DNA from: Climacium dendroides
Lineage: Eukaryota; Streptophyta; Bryopsida; Hypnales; Climaciaceae
Direction of reading: 5' to 3'
NCBI GenBank assembly: GCA_950106755.1
Contig: OX467086.1
Span: 28,352,001 to 28,416,000 of the forward strand
Length of the DNA: 64,000 nucleotides
Made by a program: the position numbers and the translations under genes. Under the pieces are notes generated by a model that was given only the letters and a program-made list of their open reading frames with translations, searched no databases and was not told where the DNA came from. This document shows, in pieces, positions 1 through 12,117 of the stretch (its first letter is position 1; the number at the start of each line of letters is the position of its first letter).

Positions 1-8
1 GTGCGCAG

Positions 9-1204
9 AAACCTGCCAAGAGCTCGCTTGAGTGGTACGATCAGTCCTCAGCTCACAAAATTGCCCCAACTGCGTCGCTTGTAAGCCTAATCATCATATC
101 ATGTTTGCAATGTAATGAAATTGGTGCAACGCCATTTCTTCAGAATAGCACTCCAGTTTTTTGGATTGTACTTTCTTGATGGCTGACCTTGGGAAGACAA
201 CATTGTGACAGGGGCCTGCACTTCAACAATCTCACTGGCGTTATTCCGTCATCGATTGCAAATCTAAAATACTTGCGGGCCCTGTGAGCATTTACAATTC
301 TAACCTCTAGGCACGGTTGAAACATTATTGAAAACAAAATGGCCATTGACTGTTGAGGTTCTTGCAAGCAGGATTCGTTAATCTGAATTGTCACGTGGAA
401 GATAATTCTCCTATTACTATATTGCAGGTACTTGCACCAGAATAACCTGACGGGATCGTTACCTGGTGCATTAGGTGTCATGCCGGCTCTTCGAATATTG
501 TGAGTTTCTACGTTCCCATGTATCTTGAGTGCTGCTGCTCCTTGTTTGCACTAACTCTTGTTTGCCATGGCAAGCTCTGAAGACACTGGCAAGTTCACAG
601 TGAAGCATGACTTCATTTGTCTCGTTATTAATTGAATAAAAAACCTACAGCTCAGACGAAATGATAAGTCTAATTCAAGTTCCTTCCTAACTGCTTGCGT
701 AACTCCCTAAACTTGCTAGAGATGTTTCGGGAAACGAGCTGGAGCATTCCATTCCAGCAAGCTTTGCTAGCATGACCCACCTCAAGTTCTTGTAAGCAGC
801 ATCCCTCCATTTCCAAAATGCATATTTTTAGTTTGTGGATAATGTAGTTCATTTCCTTGTTTACATGCCAATGTTAAAGTGTTGAACATGAGCAATTTAA
901 AATTGAGACTTACATATTTTGTTGAAGAAAACTTAAATTGGAGAGCTGCTTTGCTGACTTTACCAGGAACTTGTCTGACAACTTGCTCTCCGGAGAAGTT
1001 CCAGGTGGAGCTATGCTTCATTTCTCAGCATCCTCGTAAGAGTCTCAACCGTTATAGCACATTTTAGGATGACATCTTTCAAGATGCTGCTGGTGTGGAG
1101 ATTATAGTATGCTCATGTTACATTCTTGTGGTCACATTACAGCTTCGCAGGTAACAGTCTGCTTTGTGGGAGCTCCTTGTTGGGCTTGCCTGGGTGCGGA
1201 AAAG
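9..1204 (+). pseudogene. LRR receptor-like kinase ectodomain fragment
   Basis: Five consecutive exons can be read: 9-80, 212-283, 428-499, 720-791 (each exactly 72 nt) and 967-1035 (69 nt), followed by 1143 to about 1204. All have GT-AG borders and the same phase. Each 72-nt exon encodes one plant leucine-rich repeat, for example FNNLTGVIPSSIANLKYL and HQNNLTGSLPGALG. The last exons give the usual C-terminal LRR cap, NLSDNLLSGEVPGG then FAGNSLLCG. One-repeat-per-exon structure is known from plant LRR receptor kinases. The signal peptide and first repeats lie outside the window. No transmembrane or kinase exons follow; instead the sequence turns into a minus-strand gene fragment. I read it as a truncated receptor gene. 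The exact subfamily cannot be named from this piece. Confidence 0.8.
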
Positions 1205-1350
1205 GTCAGTCCTCTTTCCTCTGCACAGGTTTGCGTTTGCCTTGGGTTTAGAATAAGCACAATCTTCTGTGTAGTACTGTTTGACAGCCCAGGCAGCAGA
1301 TCGCTGCAGCTCTGCCACTGCCTTTTGATGGATTTGGAGACGATTCACAT

Positions 1351-2969
1351 TTGTCGTAAAAGTGACGGTGCCAGCACCAATGCTCCTATCACTGACACGT
1401 AGCTGTGTTCCAGCATATCTAGGAACGCCCGACCCATGGTGGCCCCAAATTCCCACAAATGGCCAAACATAGTATCGTCCCGAAGTACTTGGTCCAACTC
1501 ACACTGAAGCCAAACACCAGATCAACCTTGTTACTAAGACTGTAATTGCAGATTGGACGACTAACAATTTGGAAGTCATACATGCTTCGTGCAGGTTTAC
1601 ATAAGGCATTGCAGAAAACGATATCAGGGTTCCAAGGAAGATATAGCACAATTAGTCTCACCTGCGGAAACATTGAGAATACCAGAATAAAGTATACCAA
1701 ACCACCAATAACGTCAAAACGCCAGTTTTTCTTCCGAAACTTCAAGATGTTTCCCCATGCAATCTGTAGAAAAGGTTACAAAATCCATTCATAAGTTCCT
1801 GGCTCTTGGCAGATTATCTGATTGAACTTTATGTTTTGAATTTGCTGCTTTGGTGCACCATGTCGTGTATTGTGAAATATTGTTTATCTTCAAGATAGAC
1901 ACCGGAAAAATTTGACGGAGTAAGGCTGACGTACTTGTTCAGATTCTTTGAGGGAAGGGTATGCAAATTTTTTCTCATATACGCCATCCTGGAATTTATT
2001 GAAGCCTCCAAATACATGAACTGGAAAATGTCAATGTCACCATGAAGGGCTTGATCAAGGCCAAAGACCCACCAACCGTGTGGCAGCTGCAACGCAAAGT
2101 AGCTCTTCTGCTGAGGTAACAACCAACCTCCAAGCCAACTCCTATGACATATATACCTCAGAAATGTATGAAGCCCATCAAACCAATCTGTACCCAGCAC
2201 AAGCGGTTTGATGTTAACTGATACTATAATCCACCGAGAACAAACTAGAATTCACAACCGCATCAACCACAAGGCACTTTACATGTTAACAAAGAATAGG
2301 AACTACACTCTGACATTGGTTTAGGTGAAAGGTGAGTTGAACAGCTCACGAAGTTTAAAAGTCATTACCGTGATTGCCAGGAATAGCAAAGCAGTGTGCC
2401 GTATGATACTCTTAGAAATGATACTCGTAGAGAATCCTCAGTTGAGACAATTAATTATTTTGTTGTGAAAAACGTACCTGCATGGTCCTCATATCAAATT
2501 GACCTAAGAAGAGTGTCACTGATACGAGAAGATCACAGGCCGTCTTAAACAGATCTGCAGATGTTCTGATCCCGAAAAACCACAACCCAAATTCACACAT
2601 AAGTCCATCGATTATACAAAGATCTGGGCAAGCAAGAAGCAATTGGACAGGGAGAAGCCCACATACCCCGAGTACCAAGGAACCATATCCAGAAAGTGAG
2701 GTACAATAACAGTCATTTTCTGTGGTCCATTCTTGAGCTCCGGCTGAGGATGTGTCAAAGCCCATCTGTTCAGAGTCGTTTCATAAATGTGAGACGGAGG
2801 TTTTCCAAAAACTGCAAAGATGGTTTACTAACACGCACTAAAAAATGATAAACGCTCTGAACGCTTGAAAGAAATAATAGCAAGACCAGGAAAAAAAGGC
2901 AAGATAGCACAGCCATACCCAGTGGAGCGCTCTACCACATAGTTCGCATTTTGAAGATGAGTGCACTCA
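1351..2969 (-). pseudogene. plant calcineurin-like metallophosphoesterase, internally deleted
   Basis: Minus-strand exons, from 5' to 3': 2969-2919 (NYVVERSTG), 2765-2667 (WALTHPQPEL to HFLDMVPWYSG), 2565-2478 (TSADLFKTACDLLVSVTLFL), about 2402-2370 (HCFAIPGNH), 2187 to about 2000 (DWFDGLHTFLRYICHRSWLG, ALQLPHGWWVFGLDQALHGD), 1763-1662 (GNILKFRKKNWRFDVIGG) and 1503 to about 1351 (CELDQVLRDDTMFGH). The order and sequence match, from memory, the large membrane-associated plant metallophosphoesterase family; the GNH|DWFDG junction is a metal-binding phosphoesterase motif split by an intron. The exons between the GLDQALHGD part and the FRKKNW membrane segment, which should carry the remaining metal ligands, are missing, and the C-terminus stops early. 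It is therefore a nonfunctional fragment lying tail to tail with the LRR fragment. Confidence 0.82.
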
Positions 2970-4747
2970 CTGCACACAATCATACGATCGTTACATAAAC
3001 TGAAGTTCGGGAAGCATCAAGAATTGGATAGGAAGAGCATGTTCTAATCACAGGACCTTGTTCTTTAGCATGTGGTTCCTTTCAAGATGTAGACCTTTGG
3101 TGATGTCTGCTACCGTGAAAGTAGACCTTTGGTGATGTCTGCCACTGAATTACCTTATTGGAGTGGAAGCAGAAATAGGAATGAACTCAATGTAGCAGCA
3201 ATTCAATCGTAAACCAGGTAACGACAATGAAGGAACCAGTGTTAATCTCCCGATGCAGCTTCGAGCACTTCCTACACGCAGACTAAAAAATTCTCAGAAC
3301 CGTGCTAGTAAAGACACAGCATTCGCACGGAGAAGATGTAATTACCTAGTTCATCCTTCAAGAGCTGCAGTTTGTGCAGCTCACTTTTCTCCATGGTGTC
3401 CAACTGACGAACCTATGAAATCTACACAAATGTACCAAATTCAAATATTAAAACCACCAGCAGCTGGATTAGATCTCTGCTTTAAGACAAGGAATACAGT
3501 GCACATATACACACACAACGTAAAAACAATTCAAATTTGTGCTTCTCAACGTACACGGAAACAAATGACGTCACAAATAAACACTTACAGACGATTTCAC
3601 AAAGTACAGCAGACACGATTTAGCTGAGAAAGCACCACTTCAGAGCACAGGGCTAAGATACTCCTTTTTTTTCCTAAATGTAGATTACAACAGCAGGTAA
3701 AACGTAGAAATGAGAAATAAGTAGGCAATAAAAGGACATTATGTACAGTAGATAGAATGGAATTGTTGTTACTCCTATCTTGGAAGTCACATAGAAAGCA
3801 GAATGTCGACTGACCTGCTTCGAAATAGTAGTGTAGACTTCGCTATGTGGTTCATTTCGTGCATTGCAGCCAGTGCTCCAAGAAGACAAGTGAACACAGG
3901 CTCGGAGAGGGTATCTTTCCTCAATAGTATCCCTTGACAAATTTTGATTTCTGGAACCCTCAGACATCTTTCAAATGTAGCGGAGGAAAGGCACACGAAA
4001 ACGAAACAAGACACAAAGCAGGTACAAACATTAAACACACAGAAAATGAAAACAAAGCATCGGGAAAACTGTGTGAACGCTTCCTTGAAGTTGAAAATCA
4101 AGGGAACAAGTTTTTCAATCTTCAATATGGCGGTATGTGACCTCGTAAAAAGTATGCCCCAGGAATGGAGAGGTTCCGATAATGGGAGAGGGAGAGGGTG
4201 ACAAATTTTGACAAAAAATGGTCGTTTCAATACACAGAAGACTCAGTTTCTAAGGTAGGATGTTACACTTTGTGCCTCCAGTTTACCGTTCAGTGATCCC
4301 AACGGGAAACCTTCTGTCATGACACATGCTCTCTATCGAAGCCACTCCCCGTTATGAAAATCGTGTCGGTAGAGGATGGAAACTGTGGACAGAAGTCGCC
4401 CCACTTCACCCATTCGTAGTTCTAGAAAGCAAAACTAGAGAAGGATAGAAAGCCATTTGCTCGAGAAGTTGTTGAGGTACGTACAGACTACTTCACAGTT
4501 GGAAGGCGTTGGTCTACGTAGGTTGCAGGAGTGACTGAAATGTCTCACCAACAGAAGAAGGTGAACAAGAGTACTTAGTTTTCATGTCGTATGACAATGA
4601 TACTCTTTCTTTTGAAGATTTTGGTTGTATTGGAGAAGGTTTAGGGTTTCTTCTTCCTAACCCTAATTTAGTCCATTTCGAGGATACAAGTGCATTTTGA
4701 AACTAATTTTAGTTCCTTTGCGACATTGGAAATTTTGCCAAAGTGGG
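2970..4747. other. stretch with no confident gene
   Basis: No complete gene was recognised. One minus-strand stretch, 3412-3346, looks like a small exon with good splice borders and encodes a helical peptide (MEKSELHKLQLLKDEL). It could be an upstream exon of the phosphoesterase fragment or of something else. The left end of the CACTA element should lie near the right side of this interval, but no terminal CACTA motif could be found there. Confidence 0.3.
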
Positions 4748-6648
4748 ATGGATAGAGAAGACGACTACATACAAGTCACAGATGAGAGGCGAAAGCAACT
4801 ACGTGATGACAGACTTTGGGTGAGAGAATATCGCCGAGCTAGGTTTTTAAATTTGCATAGAATAAGTTGTCCTTGTTGTAAATGTCAAGGTCGCAGGAAG
4901 TGGATAGTTCCCACTATGAAGGAACATCTAATCCGAAACGGCAGGGACTCAAAATTTCGAGTGTGGCGAGGACCTGGGAGTCCGGAGACATCAGACGAAG
5001 AATGGGAGGCTGGTTTTTGGAGTTCAACAGTAGGTCGAGCAATGTAGGTCGATAATCAAGTGGACACTAGGAATATGCTGGACAATTTATTTGAAGACGT
5101 TGAAAACTCAGAGCCCATGGAGGAACGGCTCCATGACATAGAGGGCATGGAAGAACGCTTGCATGACACAGTAGTGGAAGCCTTTACAGTAGCAGACAAT
5201 GTAACCAACGCATGCAACTCTAGACCAACTGTAGGTGATGACTTGGAGGTCGAAAATGCATTGCCGCAGGAAGAACTGGTCGGTGATACAAATGAGCAAG
5301 CAGAAGTTCAAGGTCAAAACAATTTTGATGCCGACATTTTGGAAGAGGCTTTGCATGAATTATATGAAGGTGCTCAATGTACGAAGTTGGCAACCACCAT
5401 CCTTATCATGAACGTGTGCACTATCCATGGGGTGAGTAACAATTTTGCTGATGAATTATTCACTCTTCTCCAAGGACACATTTTGCCACAGAATAATACG
5501 TTGCCTAGGAATTTTTATGCAGCTCGAAGACTAACAGGCAAATTAGGATTGGCTTACAATAGCATCCATGCATGCGAAAAAGGATGTGTATTGTTTAGAG
5601 GAGAACTTGAAGGTGCTATAAGTTGTCCAAAGTGTAATCGTCCAAGGTACAGGGATCAAATTAGAAAGAAGTTTCCGTTGAAAGTTTTGAGGCATTTCCC
5701 TATCATTCCAAGATTGCAACGCATGTTTCGTAGCCCAACTCTCTCGAAATTGTTGCTATGGCATTTGGAGAATGGAAGCAATCGTCCAGGAAGAGACAAT
5801 CTAGTGCGTCACCCATGCGATTCAAAAGCGTGGCGCCACTTCCATGAAAATGTGGACCCAACCTTCGGTGAAGACTCGAGAAATATCCATTTTGCTCTTG
5901 CTGCAGATGGAGTAAATCCTTTCAAGCAGAGTCGTTCAAGTTGGTCTACTTGGCCAGTGACCTTGCTAAATTATAATTTGCCGCCTTGGTTGAGCACCAA
6001 AATTTTTTTTATGATGTTAGCTTTGTTGATTCCTGGAAAGCAATCTGTAACTTCAGAAGTATTTGATGTGTATCTGGAACCCTTGGTGGATGAATTGCTG
6101 GAATTGTGGAAAGGAGTGCCAACATATGATGTTGTACAAGAAGTTGGTGCCCGCTCTTTCAACCTCAGAGCAGTTCTTATGTGGACAATTCATGACTATC
6201 CAGGATATGGCACGGTAGGAGGATTTGCGCACCAAGGCTATGCAGGGTGTCCATGGTGCGGTTCTGATTTAGGAGCAGAGCATTCAATGGAGCTATGTAA
6301 GGAAATTTATCAAGGGACTCGCAGATGGTTGCCTACTAATCATCCTTACCGCTCAGAGCGTATGAAGGATCACTTTGATGGAAAAGTGGAAGTGCGAGGA
6401 AGACCCAAAATTGTATCTGTAGAAGAACAGTTGGAATATGCAGAGTAGTATAAGACTTGGAAAGCAGCAGGAAATAGAGACGGAGCTCCAGGGGATCCGT
6501 CCAAATTGCATGGAGTGAAGCGGTCTAGCATTCTTTTCAGGTTGCCTTACTGGAAGGTGAGTTGTAGTAGTCTTTCAAGTCGAATGACTAAGTAGCAAAC
6601 TAGTAGTACCATTACAGTGTCAAGAAGAATGACAATGGATTACTTGCA

Positions 6649-6840
6649 TTTCAGTTGTATTATAGTCGCTTATCAGTCGTATCTTAGTTGCACATCAGTT
6701 GTACTGCAGTCGCATATCAGTTGTGTTGTAGTCGCGTATCAGTTGTGTTTTAGTCGCATATTAGTTGTGATTTAGTTGCATAGCAGTTGTATTTTAGTCG
6801 CGAACCAGATGTATTTTAGTCACATGTCAATTGTGTCATA
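6649..6840. repeat. CACTA short-motif array inside intron 1
   Basis: About ten tandem degenerate copies of a roughly 19-20 nt unit (CAGTTGTATTATAGTCGC-like) fill part of the first intron of the transposase gene (6557-7039). The core TAGTYGCAT is the same as in the 3' subterminal array of the element, which suggests they are transposase-binding motifs. Confidence 0.65.
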
Positions 6841-8064
6841 TTCGTTTTGAGATGCTTATAAAGAGCGTTTGCAATGAACACTAAAGTGCCTACATTGTAT
6901 TAGAGTCTTGTAGCATGCTGTTTGAGAGAGAGATGAAGTGATAATAAAAGCATTTGGTAGAGAGATGTACAAGTGAATGTGTCTTTCCATGTCCATTGTC
7001 AATCCCATACTAACTACTCGAAGGCTATTCATGTGACCAGAGGCTTCTCATCCGCTATACACTAGATGTCATGCATTGCGAGATGAATCTTGCCAAGAAT
7101 TTCTTAAAAACAATAAGTGGAAAAAAAGATACGGTGAAGGTGTGACGAGATCTTCAAAGGAGAGGTATACGAAAACATTTGTGGTTGATACCAAATCCTC
7201 ATAGAGTTGGTAAAATGTTGAAACCTGCTGCTGAATATGTGCTCTCTGAGAAAGAGTACGAGCAATTTGCAGACATTATTGACTCTGTGAAGCTTCCTTC
7301 AGGATACTCCTCATCATTTGGGAAGCATATAAAGGCTAAAAAATTTGGAAGCCTCAAATCGCATGATTATCATGTGTTAATGCAGCAATTGATGCCATTG
7401 GCATTGAGGGGTCTATTGAAACCCGGACCGCGTATGGCCGTCATGCGGATTTGTAAAGTATTCAGGAGAATATGTACGAAGGTTTATAACCCAGCAGACT
7501 TTGAGTCTCTTCAATTAGATGTGGCTGAAAGTATGGCACTACTAGAGATGGAGTTCCCACCATCATTTTTTGACATTATGACACACCTTCCATATCACCT
7601 AGTCCAAGAATTAGACTTGTGTGGCCCTGTTAGCACAAGGTGGATGTATCCAGTTGAAAGGTATATGAAAACATTGAAGAATTATGTCCGGAGTATGGCT
7701 AGACCAGAGGCTTGCATGGCAGAAGGGTACTTGAAGGAAGAATGCCTTGGCTTTGTTACAGAGTATTTGCAAGGATTTGATGTTGTGAAGAGGCGCATCT
7801 GGGATGCAGAGGAGGAATTTGGTGATGCTGAAGAAGTTCTAGAGGGTGCGGGTTGACAGTTTGTAATGTCTACTGCACTGTGGGATGCAGCACATAATTA
7901 TGTACTGAACAATGTTGCCATTTTGGAGCCACTTGTGAAGTAAGTTGCACTATCCTGTTCATCTTTTATAATCTGATTAGTAGAACGAAGATACGCAAGT
8001 TCAATGCAATTGGTTGCAGTAGCAGAGATGGAAGTAGAATGCAATTGGTTTTAATAATCTTGTG

Positions 8065-8230
8065 CAACTGAAATGTAACTATCATGCGACTATAATGGAA
8101 CTGAAATGTATCTATCATGCCACTATAATGCAACTAAAATGCAACTATCATGCGACTATAATGCAACTGAAAAGCAACTATCATGCGACTATAATGCAAC
8201 TAAAATGCAACTACCATGATACTACCATGC
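8065..8230. repeat. CACTA short-motif array inside intron 2
   Basis: Repeats of GCAACTATCATGCGACTATA type, about 17-34 nt apart, lie in the second intron of the transposase gene (about 7940-8347). They are the reverse complement of the motif seen in intron 1 and at the 3' end. Confidence 0.65.
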
Positions 8231-9529
8231 AACAATAGTGATTGTCAAGTGTCCAGGGATGTCTTCGGTGAGCATTTGCAGTTGTATCTAATTAGGCTAC
8301 AACAAATTGTAACAATGTTAGTTTTAACTTCTTTCATGCACTTGCAGTAAGTGGAAGGAGGATTGTCAAATGGATTCAAGCACCGCACCACTTGATGTGT
8401 GGATAAAAACGGTTGTTCGCAACAGTGACATTGATGCACACAGTCCTGAAGATAGAGATAGGATATTATTATCCACAAAACCATCGCAAAAGGCACTTCG
8501 ATATTCTCGTATGAAAGCTTTTGGAAACCATTTCAGGGTGAATGACGACGCATCCAACCAATTTCAAACATACGACTGCGGGGTTGCATCTGTGTTCCAA
8601 ATTCCAGCTTCTGATCTTCGAGATGTGTCAGGTTACTATGTTGGAGTACTAAAAGATATTTTGAAATTAGACTATGGGTCTCTTAGCAACCCTGTGATAC
8701 TAATGCGATGTGAATGGGTGAAGAAAACAGACAATCGACGAAATGCAACATACATTCGAGATGAGGCTGGTTTTCTTGTAGTGAACTTCCGCCACAAAAT
8801 GCGTATGATGTTGGATCCTTTCATATTTTCAAGCCAGGCAACCCAAGTGTTCTTTGCTGATGATGTAAGGAAAGAAGGTTGGAAAGTAGTATTGCATAAA
8901 GAAGCTCGTGCTCGACGACAATTTGTAGACACATCAGATGTATTCGTGAGTACCAATATACAAGCTTCTGGTTTAGCTACTTCAGAGGATGTGCCTCCTC
9001 TACCTACTGTTCCATCTTTGGTTGGAGCTATAGAGTTATCTGCAGAGGATAGTCTCTTAGCATGTGCAAGATATTGACACCATTTATTTCCAAGAAAATG
9101 GTGATTTTTAAGTTTGAAAGTTTCTTTGTATGTTGTATCCTTCATTTCAAATAGACTTCATGCACTAACGCATGCAATTGTCTGCCCTCTATTAAAGAAA
9201 AAAGCGAGTAGAAATGAAGTGAACCTTTATAAATTATAGATGAATAATATCACAGAGGCATACTTATTTGATCTTATGAAGTGTGCAGCTTGAATGGCTC
9301 TAAACCAGCTTCAAATACAAAAATCATAGGTTGCATCTCATAGTGAACTCATAGTAAACTTACAATGACAATTATCTAGCAAAGTAAGGATGCAACTACA
9401 ACTCATACGAAATAAGTACTAAAGCATTTTGACTAAGAACTCTAACTATCTTTGTTTTGTAATCAAACTATAGTCATTATGTTGTTGAATTTTAGTGTAA
9501 TTGTAGCCAAAGTCTACTTCTTCTGTAGT

Positions 9530-9800
9530 GGAACCGTAGTTGTTTTTTAGTTGCATTGCAGTCTTCTTGTAGTTGCACTGTAATCATTTTCTAGTTGTAT
9601 TGCAATTGTTCTCTAGTTGCATTTCAATCGTTTCTTAGTTGCACTATAGTCGATTTTCAGTCATGTTCTAGTTGCATTGCAATTGTTTTGTAGTTGCATT
9701 TGAATCGTTTTTTAGTTGCACTGTAGTCAAGTTCTAGTTGCATTATAGTTGATTCCTAGTTGCATTTGAGTCATTTTTGAGTTGCAATGTTGCCGTTTTT
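9530..9800. repeat. CACTA 3' subterminal repeat array
   Basis: A dense series of TAGTTGCATTGCAGTC-like units, each about 18-22 nt, extends toward the right terminus. CACTA elements typically carry such subterminal repeats as binding sites for their own proteins. Further copies in the opposite orientation lie at about 9960-10080. Confidence 0.75.
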
Positions 9801-10105
9801 AGTTGCAGCGTACTAATTAGTTTGTTTTCTGTAATTGGAGTGACTACATTTTTCCACGGTGGACTCCACTTCGTGGATAGCTGTCTACATGGACAACTGC
9901 GATGAATATTGGATGTAAAATACCTCCTGTCTGTTCTTCTGTTACAGTATCGTAACCCTACTCTTCATTTTCCAACTACTTTGCGACTACAACTACATCC
10001 ACGTCAAATTTGATGCAAATACAGAGGGCTACAGTCGTAGTACAGTTGTATAGGACACATAGTCGCATCACAGTCGGTTGCAACGGACACGTTTTTCTTC
10101 TAGTG

Positions 10106-10629
10106 AAAAGCTTGACAACGAGGAAAAAGCTGTGTGGAATACAAAAGCCTTTCCAAAATCCCTTGGGAGAGTACTCTACAATATTGCCCACTCCAACATA
10201 CACTAATTTCGTGCCCACAGTCTGCAGAAGAGCAACATTCATATTGACAATGAGTGAGAGGAATGCTGAATGGGTTTTTCATCGACGCTCAGTTGTATCG
10301 GCTGCCGGCCGACACCATCGGAAGTGGACCCTTCCGAATCTACATGGGGATACACATTGTCTACCTCCCACACGATGGACCTTTCCGGACAATGTCTGAG
10401 GTAAATCAAATCTCCCTCGGGAAACGGAATAGGCATATCAAGGTTATTTGGAACATCTAGAACATGGATGCGTACGAAGTAGGGATCACGCCCTACCAGC
10501 GTAATAGAATCCTTCTAGGGTAAGAGCTACGACTACTCCTTTTCCTAGATTCAGTCTCCCCGATCCTCCATTCCGTGTGAACGCTTCCACAAGACTCGCA
10601 TCCAAGCCCAAGTTATCAAATCCACTCAT
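10106..10629 (-). pseudogene. 5' part of a transposase-like gene, cut by CACTA (element A left gene)
   Basis: The minus strand from an ATG at 10629 encodes MSGFDNLGLDASLVEAF and then GRLNLGKGVVVALTLEGFYY. After a one-base frame change near 10485 it continues RDPYFVRIHVLDVPNNLD, MPIPFPEGDLIYLRH and so on to about 10390. A type A palindrome (10295-10315) follows, probably in an intron, and a further exon-like piece runs to the CACTA end. The segment resembles the N-terminal part of the gene at 20133-22787 (compare THVAVHITKTFSEADIP and QIYYLVAWPIKRV), a region like the plant transposon domain DUF8039. Everything downstream has been displaced by the CACTA insertion. The homology is judged by eye and is moderate. 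Confidence 0.45.
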
Positions 10630-12117
10630 GATTCCGAGTCGAAGTCTGATCCACCAATTTTGAAAACCCTGCTATTTTCAGATCCCGAATCACTTTATCG
10701 GCTGGCAACCGACACGTTAGTGTACCAAAGGCTAGACAACTATTTCATGTATTGAACGTATTGAGAGGGTGTCTTTCTGGTATCGGCTGGCAGTCGACAC
10801 CAAGAGTTGTACGAACAGGTTGATAACCCTAGACCGTGAAGACTAGAACCTCAAAATCATGCAGGACGGTAGATTTCAAGGAAATTGATCTAGGTAGTCA
10901 ACACTGCTGTTGTGATGCTGAGGAACTCTGACTAGACCTAGTCATGTAACCAAACCGCGAATGCAGGGTGAAAGCAAGAATCACTAACTGGACAGGTATT
11001 TCCTGCAATGCCCCTCATGAAATTCAAGAATATCTATGCAATCCACTGCAAATGACTGCCATCTCTTCGTAGCTCTGCATTCCAGAAATCTAATGCACTG
11101 CAAAACACTACAGAGAACCATTGCATTGACAGGGGTGCCACTCTAATCCACTTCAAAGAACTCAGCAAACTACAACAATCTAGGGATATCCACTCCTCTC
11201 TCACGGTTCTTGGTCGGCCTAAGAGCGTGTAAGATGCAAATGCAGGTGAAAAGAATGGAATCCTCCCAATTCTAAACCTAAGTGAGGAGGTCAGGAAATG
11301 ATTTTGGCATTGAGAATTTGAAAATGGAGGAGGATGAAGTTGTGATGATTGCTAAGGAGACACGTACGTTCTAGTAGAGATCATGTTGGGTACGTATGCA
11401 TCTTTTTGCAATGAGTGTTTGTCACTTGGATGTCCTTGGCTAGAAGTGGGATACTTGTTTTTGGATGAAAACCCAAGGATGGATGAAATTCTTGGATGAA
11501 TGGAGTAGGTTTGGTATGATTGCGCCTATCGGCTGGAGGCCGTCACTTGGTGGGGTATACTCTCCTAGCCACTTCCATTTCCTCTCATTTGCAACTTGCT
11601 CTCACTCTCTCTCTCAATGTCTGTCTCCTCTCCTTCTCACCCCCCGCTCTCCTCCCTTCCGGCTTGCAGCTGACACTTAGTTGCAGATGATGATGTAGCC
11701 CTATTGATACTAGAAGCGCAGTCGACATAACTCTTTAGGCAGCCGACAGAAGCGGAGGTAGGCGACTGACTATTCTTACCAGCCGACATACAGTGACAGC
11801 CCAACCGATAGCGAGATCGTTTTGCGGCTATGGCAACCTCGGATATGGCACCTGAAAGGTATTTGGCTTACCTTGTATCGGCTGGCAGCTGATACAATTT
11901 CCATTCATGAGTTGCTCATAGACATTCAGTATGTTTTATCATTCGGTATGGAGTATAGTTTGCTTATACCATGAGGTGCCTATGCTCAAACTGTGTCGGC
12001 TGGCAGCCGATACAGTTTGATCATGTCAGTTTAGGATTCTCTGTCTATTGGCTGGCAGTCGATACAGACTGTACATCCAAGGTTTGAGTTCATTGTATAT
12101 CGGCTGGCAGCCAACGA
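10295..12117. repeat. dispersed 21-bp palindromes, type A, left cluster
   Basis: Copies of an interrupted palindrome with left arm GTATCGGCTG, one central base, and the reverse complement of the arm. They are at 10295-10315, 10696-10715, 10780-10800, 11527-11546, 11659-11676, 11875-11895, 11993-12013, 12045-12065 and 12098-12117, with further half-sites near 11710-11810. Spacing is irregular and the intervening DNA is not repeated, so this is not a satellite. The same palindrome recurs around and inside the gene at 54.3-57.2 kb. No gene lies between the copies except the fragment at the left edge. Confidence 0.85.

Larger units (their letters stand above)
4748..9077 (+). pseudogene. CACTA TNP2-like transposase (Transposase_21, DUF4218, DUF4216)
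   Basis: Three coding blocks with GT-AG introns: 4748-6556, 7040-7939 and 8348-9077. Block 1 begins with a Cys-rich N-terminal segment (CPCCKCQGRRKW) and carries the Transposase_21 region (PGRDNLVRHPCDSKAWRHF, LLNYNLPPWLS, AHQGYAGCPWCG, KLHGVKR). Block 2 carries IRYTLDVMH and a DUF4218 domain (MTHLPYHLVQEL, RWMYPVERYMKTLKNYVRS). Block 3 is a DUF4216 domain (YYVGVLKDILKLDYG, VILMRCEWVK, QVFFADD). The order is normal for plant CACTA elements. The frame is broken only by stop codons: TAG 5045-5047, TAG 6446-6448, TGA 7143-7145 and TGA 7854-7856. Homology continues across each of them, so this copy is dead but recent. Confidence 0.9.
4748..10105 (+). mobile_element. CACTA (En/Spm-type) DNA transposon
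   Basis: The element carries a TNP2-type transposase gene (4748-9077). It ends on the right in an inverted CACTA terminus: on the minus strand 10105 to 10090 reads CACTAGAAGAAAAACG. Just inside this end, 9530-9800 and 9960-10080 hold many short TAGTTGCAT-like subterminal motifs, as expected for the family. The sequence right after the terminus is AAA, a possible 3-bp target duplication. The matching left terminus was not found between 4200 and 4750, so the left boundary is placed at the coding start and the element may be truncated there. It interrupts the minus-strand gene fragment at 10106-10629. Confidence 0.8.

Noticed and set aside
4201..4747. Left CACTA terminus
   Set aside because: No CACTA or matching inverted sequence was seen in this interval; the AACTAGAGAAGGATAG stretch near 4433 is too weak to count as the partner of the right end.
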